Origin: JADFXI01 sp963784135
Lineage (GTDB): Bacteria > Nitrospirota > Thermodesulfovibrionia > Thermodesulfovibrionales > Dissulfurispiraceae
DNA length: 64,000 nt
Direction of reading: 5' to 3'
Assembly (NCBI GenBank): GCA_963784135.1
Contig: CAWAQG010000015.1
Span: 1 to 64,000, forward strand
Every line of letters starts with the position of its first letter. The stretch's first letter is position 1. The translations under genes and the position numbers were made by a program. Positions 43,182-51,648 of the stretch are shown piece by piece. The notes below the pieces were generated by a model that had not been told where the DNA came from, did not search any database, and worked only from the letters and a program-made list of their open reading frames with translations.

Positions 43182-44017
43182 TCAGGCTGGCTGCGAAAGT
43201 CCGCACCTTAGTGTATCCCGATGGCACTCAGGCGCTCCATGACATATCTGTCGAGATCAGAAAGGGAGAATTTACAGGCATTCTTGGCTCGAATGGCTCG
43301 GGGAAGACGACCCTGCTAAAGGTCATGGACGGACTGATACGGGACTATGACGGCATCAACCTGCTCGACGGGATGGATATTAAAACCCTTTCGCCCCGGG
43401 ACATCTACCGTAAAGTCGGTCTTGTCTTCCAGAATCCCGACGACCAGCTCTTCGCGCCCACTGTTTTTGAAGATGTTGCCTTCGGCCCCATGAACATGGG
43501 GTTTAGCGAAAAGGAAGTGTCACAGAGGGTGACCGCCGCGATCAAGGATGTTGAGATGGACGGATATGCTAAAAAAACGATCCACAACCTGAGTTTCGGG
43601 CAGAAGAAACGAATATGCATTGCCGGGCTTCTCGCAATGGGGCATGAGGTGCTGCTGCTCGATGAGCCGACAGCCGGACTCGATCCAATGGGCGAATATA
43701 AGATGATGCACCTCCTGACCAGGCTTAACAAGGAGATGGGAGTAACTATTGTAATGGCAACTCACAGCGTTGATTTAGTGCCGCTGTTTCTTCACAGGCT
43801 CTATATTTTAAGCAGGGGGACCATCATAAGGGGCGGAGTTCCCGAGGAGGTTTTCAACGCCCCTGAGGACATGGCGAGAATAAGGCTCAGGCTGCCCCAG
43901 GTGGCCGAGCTTATCTACCGCCTTAAGCATGAGGACAAAATGTCGTTTGATAAAATACCTCTCACCATCGGAGAGGCGCGAAGGGAAATAATAAAGACCA
44001 TGGGCGCGGGGCTATAG
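43169..44017 (+). CDS. cbiO: ECF cobalt transporter ATPase CbiO
   Basis: A 282-residue ABC ATPase when started at ATG 43169 inside the cbiQ end. Motifs: Walker A GSNGSGKTT, Q-loop VFQNPDDQLF, signature LSFGQKKRI, Walker B VLLLDEPTAGLDPMG, and the switch His in THSVDLV. It energises cobalt uptake together with CbiQ. The gap to btuR contains heptamer tandem repeats. Confidence 0.93.
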   Translation: MEDMIRLAAKVRTLVYPDGTQALHDISVEIRKGEFTGILGSNGSGKTTLLKVMDGLIRDYDGINLLDGMDIKTLSPRDIYRKVGLVFQNPDDQLFAPTVFEDVAFGPMNMGFSEKEVSQRVTAAIKDVEMDGYAKKTIHNLSFGQKKRICIAGLLAMGHEVLLLDEPTAGLDPMGEYKMMHLLTRLNKEMGVTIVMATHSVDLVPLFLHRLYILSRGTIIRGGVPEEVFNAPEDMARIRLRLPQVAELIYRLKHEDKMSFDKIPLTIGEARREIIKTMGAGL

Positions 44018-44074
44018 GCTATGGGCAATTGGCTCAAAACGAAAAAACTCACAATTCATTGTTTGTTGTCCATG

Positions 44075-44102
44075 GCCTATTGCCTATCGCCTATTGCCTG
44101 GT
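44075..44102. repeat. Heptamer tandem repeat between cbiO and btuR
   Basis: Four consecutive units GCCTATT, GCCTATC, GCCTATT and GCCTGGT make a period-7 array directly before btuR. Nearby, GGCTATGGGCAATTGG at about 44019 has a related inverted flavour. It lies between genes and has no clear role. Confidence 0.6.
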
Positions 44103-44108
44103 TTGTTT

Positions 44109-44627
44109 ATGCATAAAGGATACATACAGGTTTATACAGGCAACGGAAAGGGCAAAACTACTGCCGCACTCGGCCTTGCCTTGAGGGCGGCAGGCGCCGG
44201 CCACAGGGTCTTTATCGCGCAATTCATAAAACAGCGTCGTTGCAGCGAACATAAGGCCCTGGAGCGGTTCAGCGATCTTGTTACCATTAAGAGGTACGGC
44301 AGAGGCTTCCTGAGAGGGGGCGTGCCGGGAAAGGCCGACTTCGAATCTGCCGCAAAGGGATTCAAAGAGGTAAAAGATATTATTGCGTCCAGGCACTATC
44401 ATCTTGTAATACTCGATGAAATTAACGTTGCCCTGCACTACGGACTAATACACATTGAAGAACTCCTCGATTTAATGGAAAAAATGCCTTTGGGTGTGGA
44501 ACTGATACTTACAGGCAGATATGCCGCCAGCAGGATTATCGAGAAGGCGGACCTTGTAACGGAAATGAAGGAAGTCAAGCATTATTCGACACGTGGCGTG
44601 AAGGCGAGAGCAGGCATTGAATGCTGA
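44109..44627 (+). CDS. btuR: Cob(I)yrinic acid a,c-diamide adenosyltransferase BtuR/CobA
   Basis: A 172-residue CobA-type adenosyltransferase that adds the upper adenosyl ligand. P-loop VYTGNGKGKTTAALGLALRA, then FIKQ, VILDEINVALHYGL and LTGRYA. The start is ATG 44109 (MHKGYIQ); an upstream ATG at 44094 lies within the repeat region. The stop overlaps cbiD by seven bases. Confidence 0.93.
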   Translation: MHKGYIQVYTGNGKGKTTAALGLALRAAGAGHRVFIAQFIKQRRCSEHKALERFSDLVTIKRYGRGFLRGGVPGKADFESAAKGFKEVKDIIASRHYHLVILDEINVALHYGLIHIEELLDLMEKMPLGVELILTGRYAASRIIEKADLVTEMKEVKHYSTRGVKARAGIEC

Positions 44628-45736
44628 GAAACAGGCTCCGTTCCGGATATACAACAGGCGCATGCGCCGCAGCTGCCGCAAAGGCCGCGGCAATGGTTTT
44701 GCTCAGTAATATGACTTCCGAAATGCCTGCCTTCCACTCCAATGTTGTTGATATCCCATTCCCTGACGGCAACAGGGTCAGTTTCACAGTCCATGGCTCG
44801 GGACTGAAGAACGATGGAAGCACTGCCTGGGCATCTGTTATCAAGGACGCGGGCGATGACCCTGATGTCACAAACGGCGCGGAGATCATGGCGGAAATAA
44901 GATTTTTAAATAACGTGTCCCCGCGTCTTTTAATTAAGGGCGGCAAAGGTGTCGGCGTTATTACCAAGCCCGGCTTGCCTGTCGGAATCGGAGAGCCTGC
45001 CATCAACCCGGTCCCGAGAAGAATGATAGGGGAAGCGGTAAAGGAGGCCATGGCCTTAAGTTCGGAAGGGCGGAAGCCCGGAAGCTGTGCTGAAATAATT
45101 ATCTCGGTGCCCGAAGGCGAGGCGCTGTCAAAAAAAACCCTGAATTCCAGGCTGGGCATTACCGGCGGGATTTCGATCCTTGGCACTACAGGTATCGTGC
45201 GCCCCATATCGGCAGATGCATGGACAGCCACAATATCTGCGTCAATGAACGTGGCAAAGGCAATGGGATATTACAGCATCGTGCTTTCAGCGGGCAGGGC
45301 GTCCGAAAAGGCCCATATGGAAAAATTTGCCTTTCCCGAGGAATCGTATGTAATGATGGGCGACTACCTTGAGTTTGCCCTTCTCGACGCGGCACGGCAT
45401 GGCTTCGCGGCTGTCCATCTATGTGCCCAATGGGCAAAGATGATCAAGATCGCAATGGCAACGCCCCATACCCATGTGCGGCATGGAGCTATTGTTATGA
45501 AAAAGGCTGTGGAGTTCCTGCGCTCTTTGGGGATTAAAACTCCGGAAGGAATGGAATTCAATACCGCAAGAGAGATTTTTGACTTTCTTAACAGGACAAA
45601 GGCCGAAGGGCAAAAGGCGATTTTTTCAAAAGTCTGCACTGAAGCTAAAAAATATTCCGAAACAATTACAGCCGGCACGCCGGTCACCGCTTACCTTGTG
45701 TCGTATGAGGGAAATATAATTGCGAGCAGCGAATAA
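44621..45736 (+). CDS. cbiD: Cobalt-precorrin-5B C1-methyltransferase CbiD
   Basis: A 371-residue CbiD, a methyltransferase specific to the anaerobic (early cobalt) route. It starts LRSGYTTGACAAAAAKAAA, the typical N-terminus; GGKGVGVITKPGLPVGIGEPAINPVPRRMI and GTTGIVRPIS follow. It overlaps btuR and the next gene. Its presence shows that the pathway inserts cobalt early. Confidence 0.94.
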   Translation: MLRNRLRSGYTTGACAAAAAKAAAMVLLSNMTSEMPAFHSNVVDIPFPDGNRVSFTVHGSGLKNDGSTAWASVIKDAGDDPDVTNGAEIMAEIRFLNNVSPRLLIKGGKGVGVITKPGLPVGIGEPAINPVPRRMIGEAVKEAMALSSEGRKPGSCAEIIISVPEGEALSKKTLNSRLGITGGISILGTTGIVRPISADAWTATISASMNVAKAMGYYSIVLSAGRASEKAHMEKFAFPEESYVMMGDYLEFALLDAARHGFAAVHLCAQWAKMIKIAMATPHTHVRHGAIVMKKAVEFLRSLGIKTPEGMEFNTAREIFDFLNRTKAEGQKAIFSKVCTEAKKYSETITAGTPVTAYLVSYEGNIIASSE

Positions 45737-47006
45737 AATTACTGTCATAGGCATTGGCTATAAGCCCTTTGATAGAAAGACCCGGGAGATTGTTTTGGGC
45801 TCCGATGTTATTCTTGCGTCTAAAAGGCTGCTTGAGGTCTTTCAGGGGTATGAAGAATTTGAAGCTGTAAGAGATAAGGTCAGCGTGCTGAATAATATCA
45901 ATGAAACAATTGAGTTCATGCGTAACAACTATAAAACAAAAAAAATTGTCCTGATGGCCTCCGGAGACCCAATGTTTTCAGGCATCGGCAGAAGGGCTGT
46001 CGATGAGTTCGGTAAAGATGCAGTAGAGATAATCCCGGATTTGTCGAGCATCCAGATGGCCTTCTCAAGGATAAGAGAGCCGTGGGATGACGCGTTTTTC
46101 ATTAGCCTTCACGGAGGGCCTGATCCTGCAAAGAGAAGGCGCCTGCCGTATGAAATAAAGGACATTCCATTTTTAGTTGAGAGGCACAATAAAATCGCCA
46201 TCCTGACAGACAGAGAAAACAATCCGGCGGAGATAGCCGGGGTCCTTAGCCTGTCGCCTCTTGCCCATAGCCTCTCGCCCATGCTTTATGTCTGCGAAAG
46301 GCTCGGCTATGAGGATGAAAAAATTACAGAGGGGCCGCCTGAAGTTATCGCGGGGAAGTTATTTTCCGGTCCAAATGTTGTGATCATTCTGCATTCGCGG
46401 TCGGCGAGTGCCGGCGCAAAGCCTTCAGCCACAACTTTCGGGTTAATGGAGGATGAAATATCTCATTCAGGAGGGCTTATAACAAAAGATGAGGTCAGGG
46501 CAGTAACCATCCACAAGTTAAGGCTGCCGCAAGCAGGGGTATTCTGGGACATAGGCTCGGGCTCAGGCTCCGTATCAATCGAAGCGGCGAGGTTATTTCC
46601 CGGATTAAAGGTATTTGCTATTGAGAAAAACAACGGGCAAATAATGAATATCAAAAAAAACAAGATAGGGTTTGAAGCTTCAAATATTGAAATCATAGAG
46701 GGCGTTGCTCCGGATGTTTTAAAAGAGCTGCCTTCTCCCGACAGGGTGTTTATAGGAGGCAGCAGCGGAAGGCTTGAAGAGATTATGTCTATTATCGCGA
46801 GGACGATGCCTTCCGGAATTGCTGTTATAAATGTGGTTAGAATAGAGACGTTGAACAAGGCGATTGACGAACTGCAAAAGGCGGGCTTCACCGTGGATAT
46901 ATCACAGGTTTCGGTATCCAGGAGCAAAGCTGCGGGCAATGGCAATTACTTATCAGCCCTTAATCCTGTATTTATAATAAAGGGGGAAGCAGGAAGACAA
47001 TCATGA
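45720..47006 (+). CDS. cbiET: CbiET: precorrin-6Y/7 C5,15-methyltransferase (decarboxylating)
   Basis: A 428-residue fusion. The N-terminal CbiE (VIGIGYKPFDRKTREIVLGSDVI; VLMASGDPMFSGIGRR) methylates C5. The C-terminal CbiT (from about 255, AVTIHKLRLPQAGVFWDIGSGSGSVSIEAARLFP, SAM motif) methylates C15 and decarboxylates. The called start is TTG 45720, inside the cbiD end. A 14-base near-perfect tandem repeat at 46256-46283 gives LAHSLSP. It ends in the ATGA shared with cbiL. Confidence 0.93.
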   Translation: MRAANKITVIGIGYKPFDRKTREIVLGSDVILASKRLLEVFQGYEEFEAVRDKVSVLNNINETIEFMRNNYKTKKIVLMASGDPMFSGIGRRAVDEFGKDAVEIIPDLSSIQMAFSRIREPWDDAFFISLHGGPDPAKRRRLPYEIKDIPFLVERHNKIAILTDRENNPAEIAGVLSLSPLAHSLSPMLYVCERLGYEDEKITEGPPEVIAGKLFSGPNVVIILHSRSASAGAKPSATTFGLMEDEISHSGGLITKDEVRAVTIHKLRLPQAGVFWDIGSGSGSVSIEAARLFPGLKVFAIEKNNGQIMNIKKNKIGFEASNIEIIEGVAPDVLKELPSPDRVFIGGSSGRLEEIMSIIARTMPSGIAVINVVRIETLNKAIDELQKAGFTVDISQVSVSRSKAAGNGNYLSALNPVFIIKGEAGRQS

Positions 47007-47803
47007 CCGGCACATTATATGTCATAGGTGTCGGCCCCGGAGACCCGGAACTCCTTACATTAAAAGCAGTAAGGATTCTAAGGACTGTAAAATGCATCTG
47101 CGTTCCCAAAGGCAGGGAAGAGGGCAGCAGCATGGCATTGAACATCATAAAGAAAATCATCAATGTGGATGACAAGGAGATGATCGAGGCCTACTTCCCG
47201 ATGAGAAAAACAAAGGCCTCAGCACCGGGGTCCCCGGAAAGACGCAAGTCTTTCTGGGGTGGAGCGCCGGGGTCCCCGGAAAGACGCAAGTCTTTCCGGA
47301 GTGGAGCGCACGACCGCGAGCTGGATACAAAATGGACTGAGACGGTCGAAACTGTTTTGCGCATTCTTGACAGGGGGGCTGATATGGCATTTATCACTAT
47401 AGGGGACCCCACGATTTACAGTACCTTTTTCTACCTCCATGACCGGCTGCTTGAACTAAATCCCTCGCTTTCTATCGAGATAATCCCCGGCATATCCTCG
47501 ATTACAGCCTCCGCAGCCCGGGCCGGAATGTCCCTGGGGCTGGCTGACGAACGGATCGCTGTTCTCCCTGCAACGTATGCGAACGATATCGGCATGGTGC
47601 TCGAACACTTTGATACGGTAATACTCATGAAAGTCCATAAAGTTTTTGATCAGCTTCTCGAGATGCTTGATGCAGCGGGGCTTACTGATAAAGCCTTATA
47701 TATTTCGCGGACTGGAATGGATGACGAAGAGGTGGTGCGCGATATCGGCACATTGAGGGGTAAGGAACTCAACTATTTTTCAATGGTGATTATTAAAAAA
47801 TGA
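47003..47803 (+). CDS. cbiL: Cobalt-factor II C20-methyltransferase CbiL, with a 14-residue tandem repeat
   Basis: A 266-residue SAM-dependent methyltransferase of the tetrapyrrole methylase family (LYVIGVGPGDPELLTLKAVRIL; FITIGDPTIYSTFFYL; EIIPGISSITASAARAG). Residues 75-102 are an insertion: the 14-residue unit PGSPERRKSFWGGA is repeated as PGSPERRKSFRSGA, coded by two 42-base units rich in palindromes (47225-47308). It sits in a surface loop between conserved motifs, so function may be kept. ATGA overlaps at both ends. Confidence 0.92.
   Translation: MTGTLYVIGVGPGDPELLTLKAVRILRTVKCICVPKGREEGSSMALNIIKKIINVDDKEMIEAYFPMRKTKASAPGSPERRKSFWGGAPGSPERRKSFRSGAHDRELDTKWTETVETVLRILDRGADMAFITIGDPTIYSTFFYLHDRLLELNPSLSIEIIPGISSITASAARAGMSLGLADERIAVLPATYANDIGMVLEHFDTVILMKVHKVFDQLLEMLDAAGLTDKALYISRTGMDDEEVVRDIGTLRGKELNYFSMVIIKK
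47225..47308 (+). repeat. Two 42-bp palindrome-bearing units inside cbiL
   Basis: Units 47225-47266 and 47267-47308 differ at only a few bases. Each contains CCGGGG-T-CCCCGG, a perfect palindrome, and GGAAAGAC-GCAA-GTCTTTCC (unit 2, perfect; unit 1 nearly), an eight-pair hairpin with a four-base loop. Length is a multiple of three, so the reading frame is kept. The organisation resembles palindromic elements that insert into genes, such as Rickettsia RPE; that comparison is by form only. Confidence 0.8.
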
Positions 47804-48600
47804 ACGGGAACGATCTTCTTCTGTTTAAGCAATGGTTCCAGGGCTACTGTGCTTCTTTCCATACATCGGATGAAGAGGACACGAAAAACCTTGTGCTTAA
47901 AGAGGAGCACACGGCACATGTATGCGCTATTATCCTGAAAATAGCCGGCGAGGAATCACTCGGCGCGGGAGACGCCATGATTGCGGAGGCAGCAGCTCTT
48001 TTCCATGATGTGGGGAGGTTCCCCCAGTACGCTAAATACAAAACATTCATGGACAGCCTTTCCGTAAACCATGGAGAACTCGGGGCCAGGGAGCTTGCCG
48101 GTGCGGGCATACTTAATAAACTTCCTGTGCGTGAGCAGGAAATAATTGCCACAGCGGTAAAATTCCATAACGCCTTCAAGGTACCTGATTTGGGCGGCAG
48201 CGATGCGATCATTTTTTTAAAATTGGTCCGCGATGCCGACAAGCTCGATATATGGCGTATATTCAACGAGTATTACAGTACAGACAGCACAAAGGACAAG
48301 CCCTCTGCTGTGGGGCTCGGCTTTCCGGATGAGCCCGGATATTCAAGGGAAGTGCTCGACCGCATTTTTAATAAACAACTGATCCCGCTCGCTATGCTCA
48401 AAACGCTCACTGACTTCAAACTCACAAAATTATCGTGGGTGTATGATCTCAATTTCAGGTCCTCTCTCAGGATGGCGGTTGAGGACAATTATATAGATAG
48501 CGTTGCCGCAGCATTGCCGCAGACAGACGAGATCCGGAAAGCTGTCGAATTTGTGCGCGAATATATCAGGAGCAAACTGGAAGGTAGCCATAATGGCTAA
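47800..48600 (+). CDS. HD-domain phosphohydrolase inside the cobalamin operon
   Basis: A 266-residue HD-superfamily protein. The metal ligands are visible: H of EEHTAHV, the HD pair in LFHDVGRF, and the further HN and D in VKFHNAFKVP and VRDADKLD. It overlaps cbiL and cbiF by a few bases each, so it is translated as part of the cobalamin operon. HD proteins remove phosphates from nucleotides or sugars. Since cobC is broken here, it could replace alpha-ribazole-phosphate phosphatase, but this is only a guess from position. It is not a known cobalamin gene. Confidence 0.85.
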   Translation: MNGNDLLLFKQWFQGYCASFHTSDEEDTKNLVLKEEHTAHVCAIILKIAGEESLGAGDAMIAEAAALFHDVGRFPQYAKYKTFMDSLSVNHGELGARELAGAGILNKLPVREQEIIATAVKFHNAFKVPDLGGSDAIIFLKLVRDADKLDIWRIFNEYYSTDSTKDKPSAVGLGFPDEPGYSREVLDRIFNKQLIPLAMLKTLTDFKLTKLSWVYDLNFRSSLRMAVEDNYIDSVAAALPQTDEIRKAVEFVREYIRSKLEGSHNG

Positions 48601-49348
48601 GGTGTATTTTATAGGGGCCGGGCCGGGTGACCCGGAATTGATTACGCTCAAGGGCAGAAGACTTCTGGATACGGCTGATGTAGTGATTTATGCAGGAAGC
48701 CTTGTAAATCCCGGGCTTCTGAACGGGATAAAGGCTGAAATCCATAATTCAGCCTCAATGACACTCGACGATACAATAGCAATCATCGAGCGCGCTGTAA
48801 AGGCAGGCAAGATGGTTGTGAGGCTGCATACAGGAGATCCCGCATTCTACAGCGCCATATCTGAGCAGATCGAGCGTCTTGTGGAATCGGGAATCGGATA
48901 CGAAGTCGTCCCTGGCGTCTCGTCAGCAATGGCCGGGGCAGCCCTTCTCGGACAGGAACTCACCATACCCGAAATAAGCCAGACAGTCATATTCACTCGC
49001 ATTGAAGGCAGGACCCCCGTGCCTGATACCGAACGCCTCGGCTCTCTTGCAAAGCACCGGGCGACCATGGTGATTTTCCTGAGTGCCGGCATGATCGAAA
49101 AAGTGAAAGAAGAACTTATGGCAGGATACCCTGCGGACACGCCTGTAGCAGTGGTTGAGAGGGCATCCTGGCCTCAGCAAAAGGTGGTCAGGGGAATGCT
49201 CAAAGATATCGTTGAGCTTGTGCAAAATGAAGGTATCAAAAAGACCGCGCTCATCTATGTCGGAGAATCTCTGAAGGCTTCTGTGTTGCCGCTCGGGAAA
49301 GAGTCAAAACTGTACAACAAGGATTTCACGCATGAATACAGGAAATAA
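48593..49348 (+). CDS. cbiF: Cobalt-precorrin-4 C11-methyltransferase CbiF
   Basis: A 251-residue tetrapyrrole methylase (VYFIGAGPGDPELITLKGRRLLDTADVVIYAGSLVN; VRLHTGDPAFYSAISEQ; VPGVSSAMAGAALLGQELTIPEISQTVI). The start is ATG 48593, overlapping the HD gene end; further upstream codons belong to the HD gene's region. It overlaps the cbiGH gene by 17 bases. Confidence 0.94.
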   Translation: MAKVYFIGAGPGDPELITLKGRRLLDTADVVIYAGSLVNPGLLNGIKAEIHNSASMTLDDTIAIIERAVKAGKMVVRLHTGDPAFYSAISEQIERLVESGIGYEVVPGVSSAMAGAALLGQELTIPEISQTVIFTRIEGRTPVPDTERLGSLAKHRATMVIFLSAGMIEKVKEELMAGYPADTPVAVVERASWPQQKVVRGMLKDIVELVQNEGIKKTALIYVGESLKASVLPLGKESKLYNKDFTHEYRK

Positions 49349-51125
49349 GGCCGCATTCTATATAACCGACAACGGTCTGAAACTGGCGCTAAGGCTGAAG
49401 GAACTATATCCGGAAATCAACATTATCAAATACAGCGACCGGGCGGTGCGCGACTTTTGGGGTACGGGCATGAGCCTGATCTTTATTATGGCTGCGGGTA
49501 TAGTTGTGAGGACGATAGCGCCGCTGGTCAAAGACAAGCGCACGGACCCCGGTGTTGTGATGATGGATGAAAAAGGTGAGTTCATCACCAGCCTTCTGGG
49601 CGGACATCTGGGCGGAGCCAACGGGCTCGCTGCGAGGCTTTCGCAATTTCTGGGGGGCATGGCGGTCATCAGTACAGCATCGGATGTAAACAATATGCCG
49701 TCGCTGGACTTGTGGGCGCAGGAACAGGGTCTTGTCATTGAGGAATGGGGGCTTCTTCCGCATGCCGGGACACAGCTCCTTAACAGTGGCACGCTCAAGG
49801 TATATACGGAGATACCGGTAGAGTTGCCGGATGTATTTTACAAGGTCGATGACCTCGGTATTGCCGATGTGTGCATAACAAATAAAAAAAACGTATGTCA
49901 CGCGGACTCGGGCAGCATAAGAGAACAGCTCTATTTGAGGCCGAAAAATCTTGCAGTCGGCATAGGGTGCAACAGCGGGACTGCGGCATCCGAAATAGAA
50001 GGCGCGGTAAAAAAGGTCTTTGACGAGCATAATCTCTCACTACTTTCTGTCCGTGTTTTTGCCACTATTGATTTAAAGGCAGCTGAACCCGGACTCATGG
50101 ATTTTGCCGGAAAATCACGGATAAAGATAGTCACTTTTACTCCTGATGAGTTGAACGGGGTCGCGGGCATAGAAAAGTCGGAGACTGTATTTAAGGCGAC
50201 CGGCGCCTATGCGGTGTCAGAGGCGGCGGCCCTTATCGCATCAGGGGGCGGTCCACTCATTGTGCCGAAGCAGAAAACCGGAAACGTAACGGTTGCGATA
50301 GCGGAAGACAGGCCGGGCTCCGCAAACTGCTATCGCAGCGCCGGCCGCAAAATCTATATAGTGGGTACCGGCCCGGGAAGCATTGAACACATTACGCCTT
50401 ATGCCAGGGAGGCGATAGGGAAATCCGAAGCCGTCGTCGGGTACGGCGTGTATCTTGATTTGATAACAGATCTGATAAGAGATAAAGAGGTTGTATCTAC
50501 CGGCATGACTCAGGAGGCAGACCGCTGCAGGGCCGCAGTCGAACTTGCTCTCAGCGGCAAAACCGTTGCAGTGATAAGCGGCGGGGACCCGGGAATTTAT
50601 GCTATGGCAGGATTGGTGCTTGAGTTATTAAGCGCTCGCGCCACCGCGTCACCGCGTCCCTGCGTCCCTGTTGAGGTTGAGGTCATTCCCGGAATATCGG
50701 CGGTGAATGCTGCCGCCTCCAGGCTTGGGGCCCCGCTCATGCACGACTTTGCAGTGATAAGCTTATCAGACAGGCTGACACCGTGGGAGCTTATAGAGAA
50801 AAGGCTTGAGGCCGCTGCAATGGCCGACTTTGTTATCGTCCTTTATAACCCCAAAAGCATGGGAAGGCCGGAGCACATCGACAGGGCGCGGGCGATATGC
50901 CTGCGATACCGAAGCGCCGAGACCCCGGTGGGCATTGTCAGGGCCGCCATGCGAGAGAATGAAAAAGTGATTGTCACAAACCTTCGCGACATGCTGAATC
51001 ACGGCATCGATATGCAGACCACGGTGATTATAGGCAATTCCACCACGTTTACATGGAACAACCTTATGATCACCCCGAGGGGATATACAGCTTCAAAGAA
51101 ACACCAAGGGTCTACGCGCGAATAA
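49332..51125 (+). CDS. CbiG-CbiH fusion: cobalt-precorrin-5A hydrolase and precorrin-3B C17-methyltransferase
   Basis: A 597-residue fusion. CbiG (residues 1-335) opens the lactone ring: MAAGIVVRTIAPLVKDKRTDPGVVMMDEKG, LLGGHLGGANGLA, and a C-terminal domain with GIGCNSGTAASEIEGAV. CbiH (from about 343) is a methylase: IYIVGTGPGSIEHITPYA, AVISGGDPGIYAMAG, VEVIPGISAVNAAASRLGAPL. A period-8 tandem repeat at 50642-50670 lies in the CbiH half (SARATASPRPCVP). It is the last gene of the locus. A hairpin follows at 51202. Confidence 0.93.
   Translation: MNTGNKAAFYITDNGLKLALRLKELYPEINIIKYSDRAVRDFWGTGMSLIFIMAAGIVVRTIAPLVKDKRTDPGVVMMDEKGEFITSLLGGHLGGANGLAARLSQFLGGMAVISTASDVNNMPSLDLWAQEQGLVIEEWGLLPHAGTQLLNSGTLKVYTEIPVELPDVFYKVDDLGIADVCITNKKNVCHADSGSIREQLYLRPKNLAVGIGCNSGTAASEIEGAVKKVFDEHNLSLLSVRVFATIDLKAAEPGLMDFAGKSRIKIVTFTPDELNGVAGIEKSETVFKATGAYAVSEAAALIASGGGPLIVPKQKTGNVTVAIAEDRPGSANCYRSAGRKIYIVGTGPGSIEHITPYAREAIGKSEAVVGYGVYLDLITDLIRDKEVVSTGMTQEADRCRAAVELALSGKTVAVISGGDPGIYAMAGLVLELLSARATASPRPCVPVEVEVIPGISAVNAAASRLGAPLMHDFAVISLSDRLTPWELIEKRLEAAAMADFVIVLYNPKSMGRPEHIDRARAICLRYRSAETPVGIVRAAMRENEKVIVTNLRDMLNHGIDMQTTVIIGNSTTFTWNNLMITPRGYTASKKHQGSTRE
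50642..50670. repeat. Period-8 tandem repeat within cbiH half
   Basis: The units CACCGCGT, CACCGCGT, CCCTGCGT and CCCTG form a short array in frame in the CbiH domain. Comparable short arrays are at 37736 (cobQ), 42225 (cbiX-cbiC), 44075 and 46256 (cbiET), all in the cobalamin locus. Confidence 0.6.
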
Positions 51126-51201
51126 CCGGAAGAAACTTGCATGGGTGATAAAGCAAGAGCCCGAAAGTTCAGTTACACCCCCTGTTCAATCTTGTATGAG
51201 T

Positions 51202-51221
51202 GCTGACCCCGACCGGTCAGC
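51202..51221. terminator. Possible terminator hairpin after the cobalamin operon
   Basis: GCTGACC (51202-51208) pairs with GGTCAGC (51215-51221) around a six-base loop. It is located between cbiGH and the convergent FmdB gene; there is no T-run, so it may act as a weak or bidirectional terminator. The segment 51126-51231 shows nothing else. Confidence 0.35.
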
Positions 51222-51231
51222 AGGAAGGGCA

Positions 51232-51435
51232 TCAGCCTCCACCGCCACCGCCCGAAGTACCAACAGAGGGAGCACCATTCCCGCCAATGGAACAGCAGCT
51301 GAATGATGATATTTTTTTCTGCACATCGGTAGAGCTGCATTTCGGACACTTTATGCCATTGTTGCCTGCATTTATACTCCTAAGTAACGAAAACAGGTTA
51401 TTGCATTTTTCACAGTAATATTCGTAAATTGGCAC
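51232..51435 (-). CDS. FmdB-family small zinc-ribbon protein
   Basis: A 67-residue FmdB/CxxC_CxxC_SSSS-type protein (MPIYEYYCEKCNNLFSLL; IKCPKCSSTDVQKKISSF) ending in a glycine-rich tail. Two CxxC pairs should bind zinc. Proteins of this group act as putative regulators, but the role is unknown. Its 3' end is convergent with the cobalamin operon. Confidence 0.85.
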   Translation of the reverse strand: MPIYEYYCEKCNNLFSLLRSINAGNNGIKCPKCSSTDVQKKISSFSCCSIGGNGAPSVGTSGGGGGG

Positions 51436-51499
51436 GACAAAAATACCCCCTCAAAGAAAACGTTAATTTAGTAATTTTCGCATGTTATATTTATAAAAG

Positions 51500-51648
51500 T
51501 CAAAATTTGTCAGTCAACCCAAGATCGAGTTCCGGCGCAGCTCCCTTTTTCAGATGGACAAGGCTACTTCCTCCTACTTCCCAATGCCGGGATATGTATA
51601 CCTCAATCTGTTCCCACTCTCCCCGGTCATTTTTGATCTTCCTGCACT
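51500..51648 (-). pseudogene. Detached C-terminal tail of the response regulator
   Basis: In the frame next to the gene above, codons give MKCRKIKNDRGEWEQIEVYISRH and then GSSLVHLKKGAAPELDLG to a stop at 51500. The first part resembles the conserved 'PIC..C.KIR.D.G.W..IE.YI..H' tail of response regulators with PAS domains. The region 51436-51499 shows nothing else. Confidence 0.5.

Noticed and set aside
44075..44102. CRISPR-like array
   Set aside because: Units are only seven bases, without spacers; it is a simple tandem repeat.
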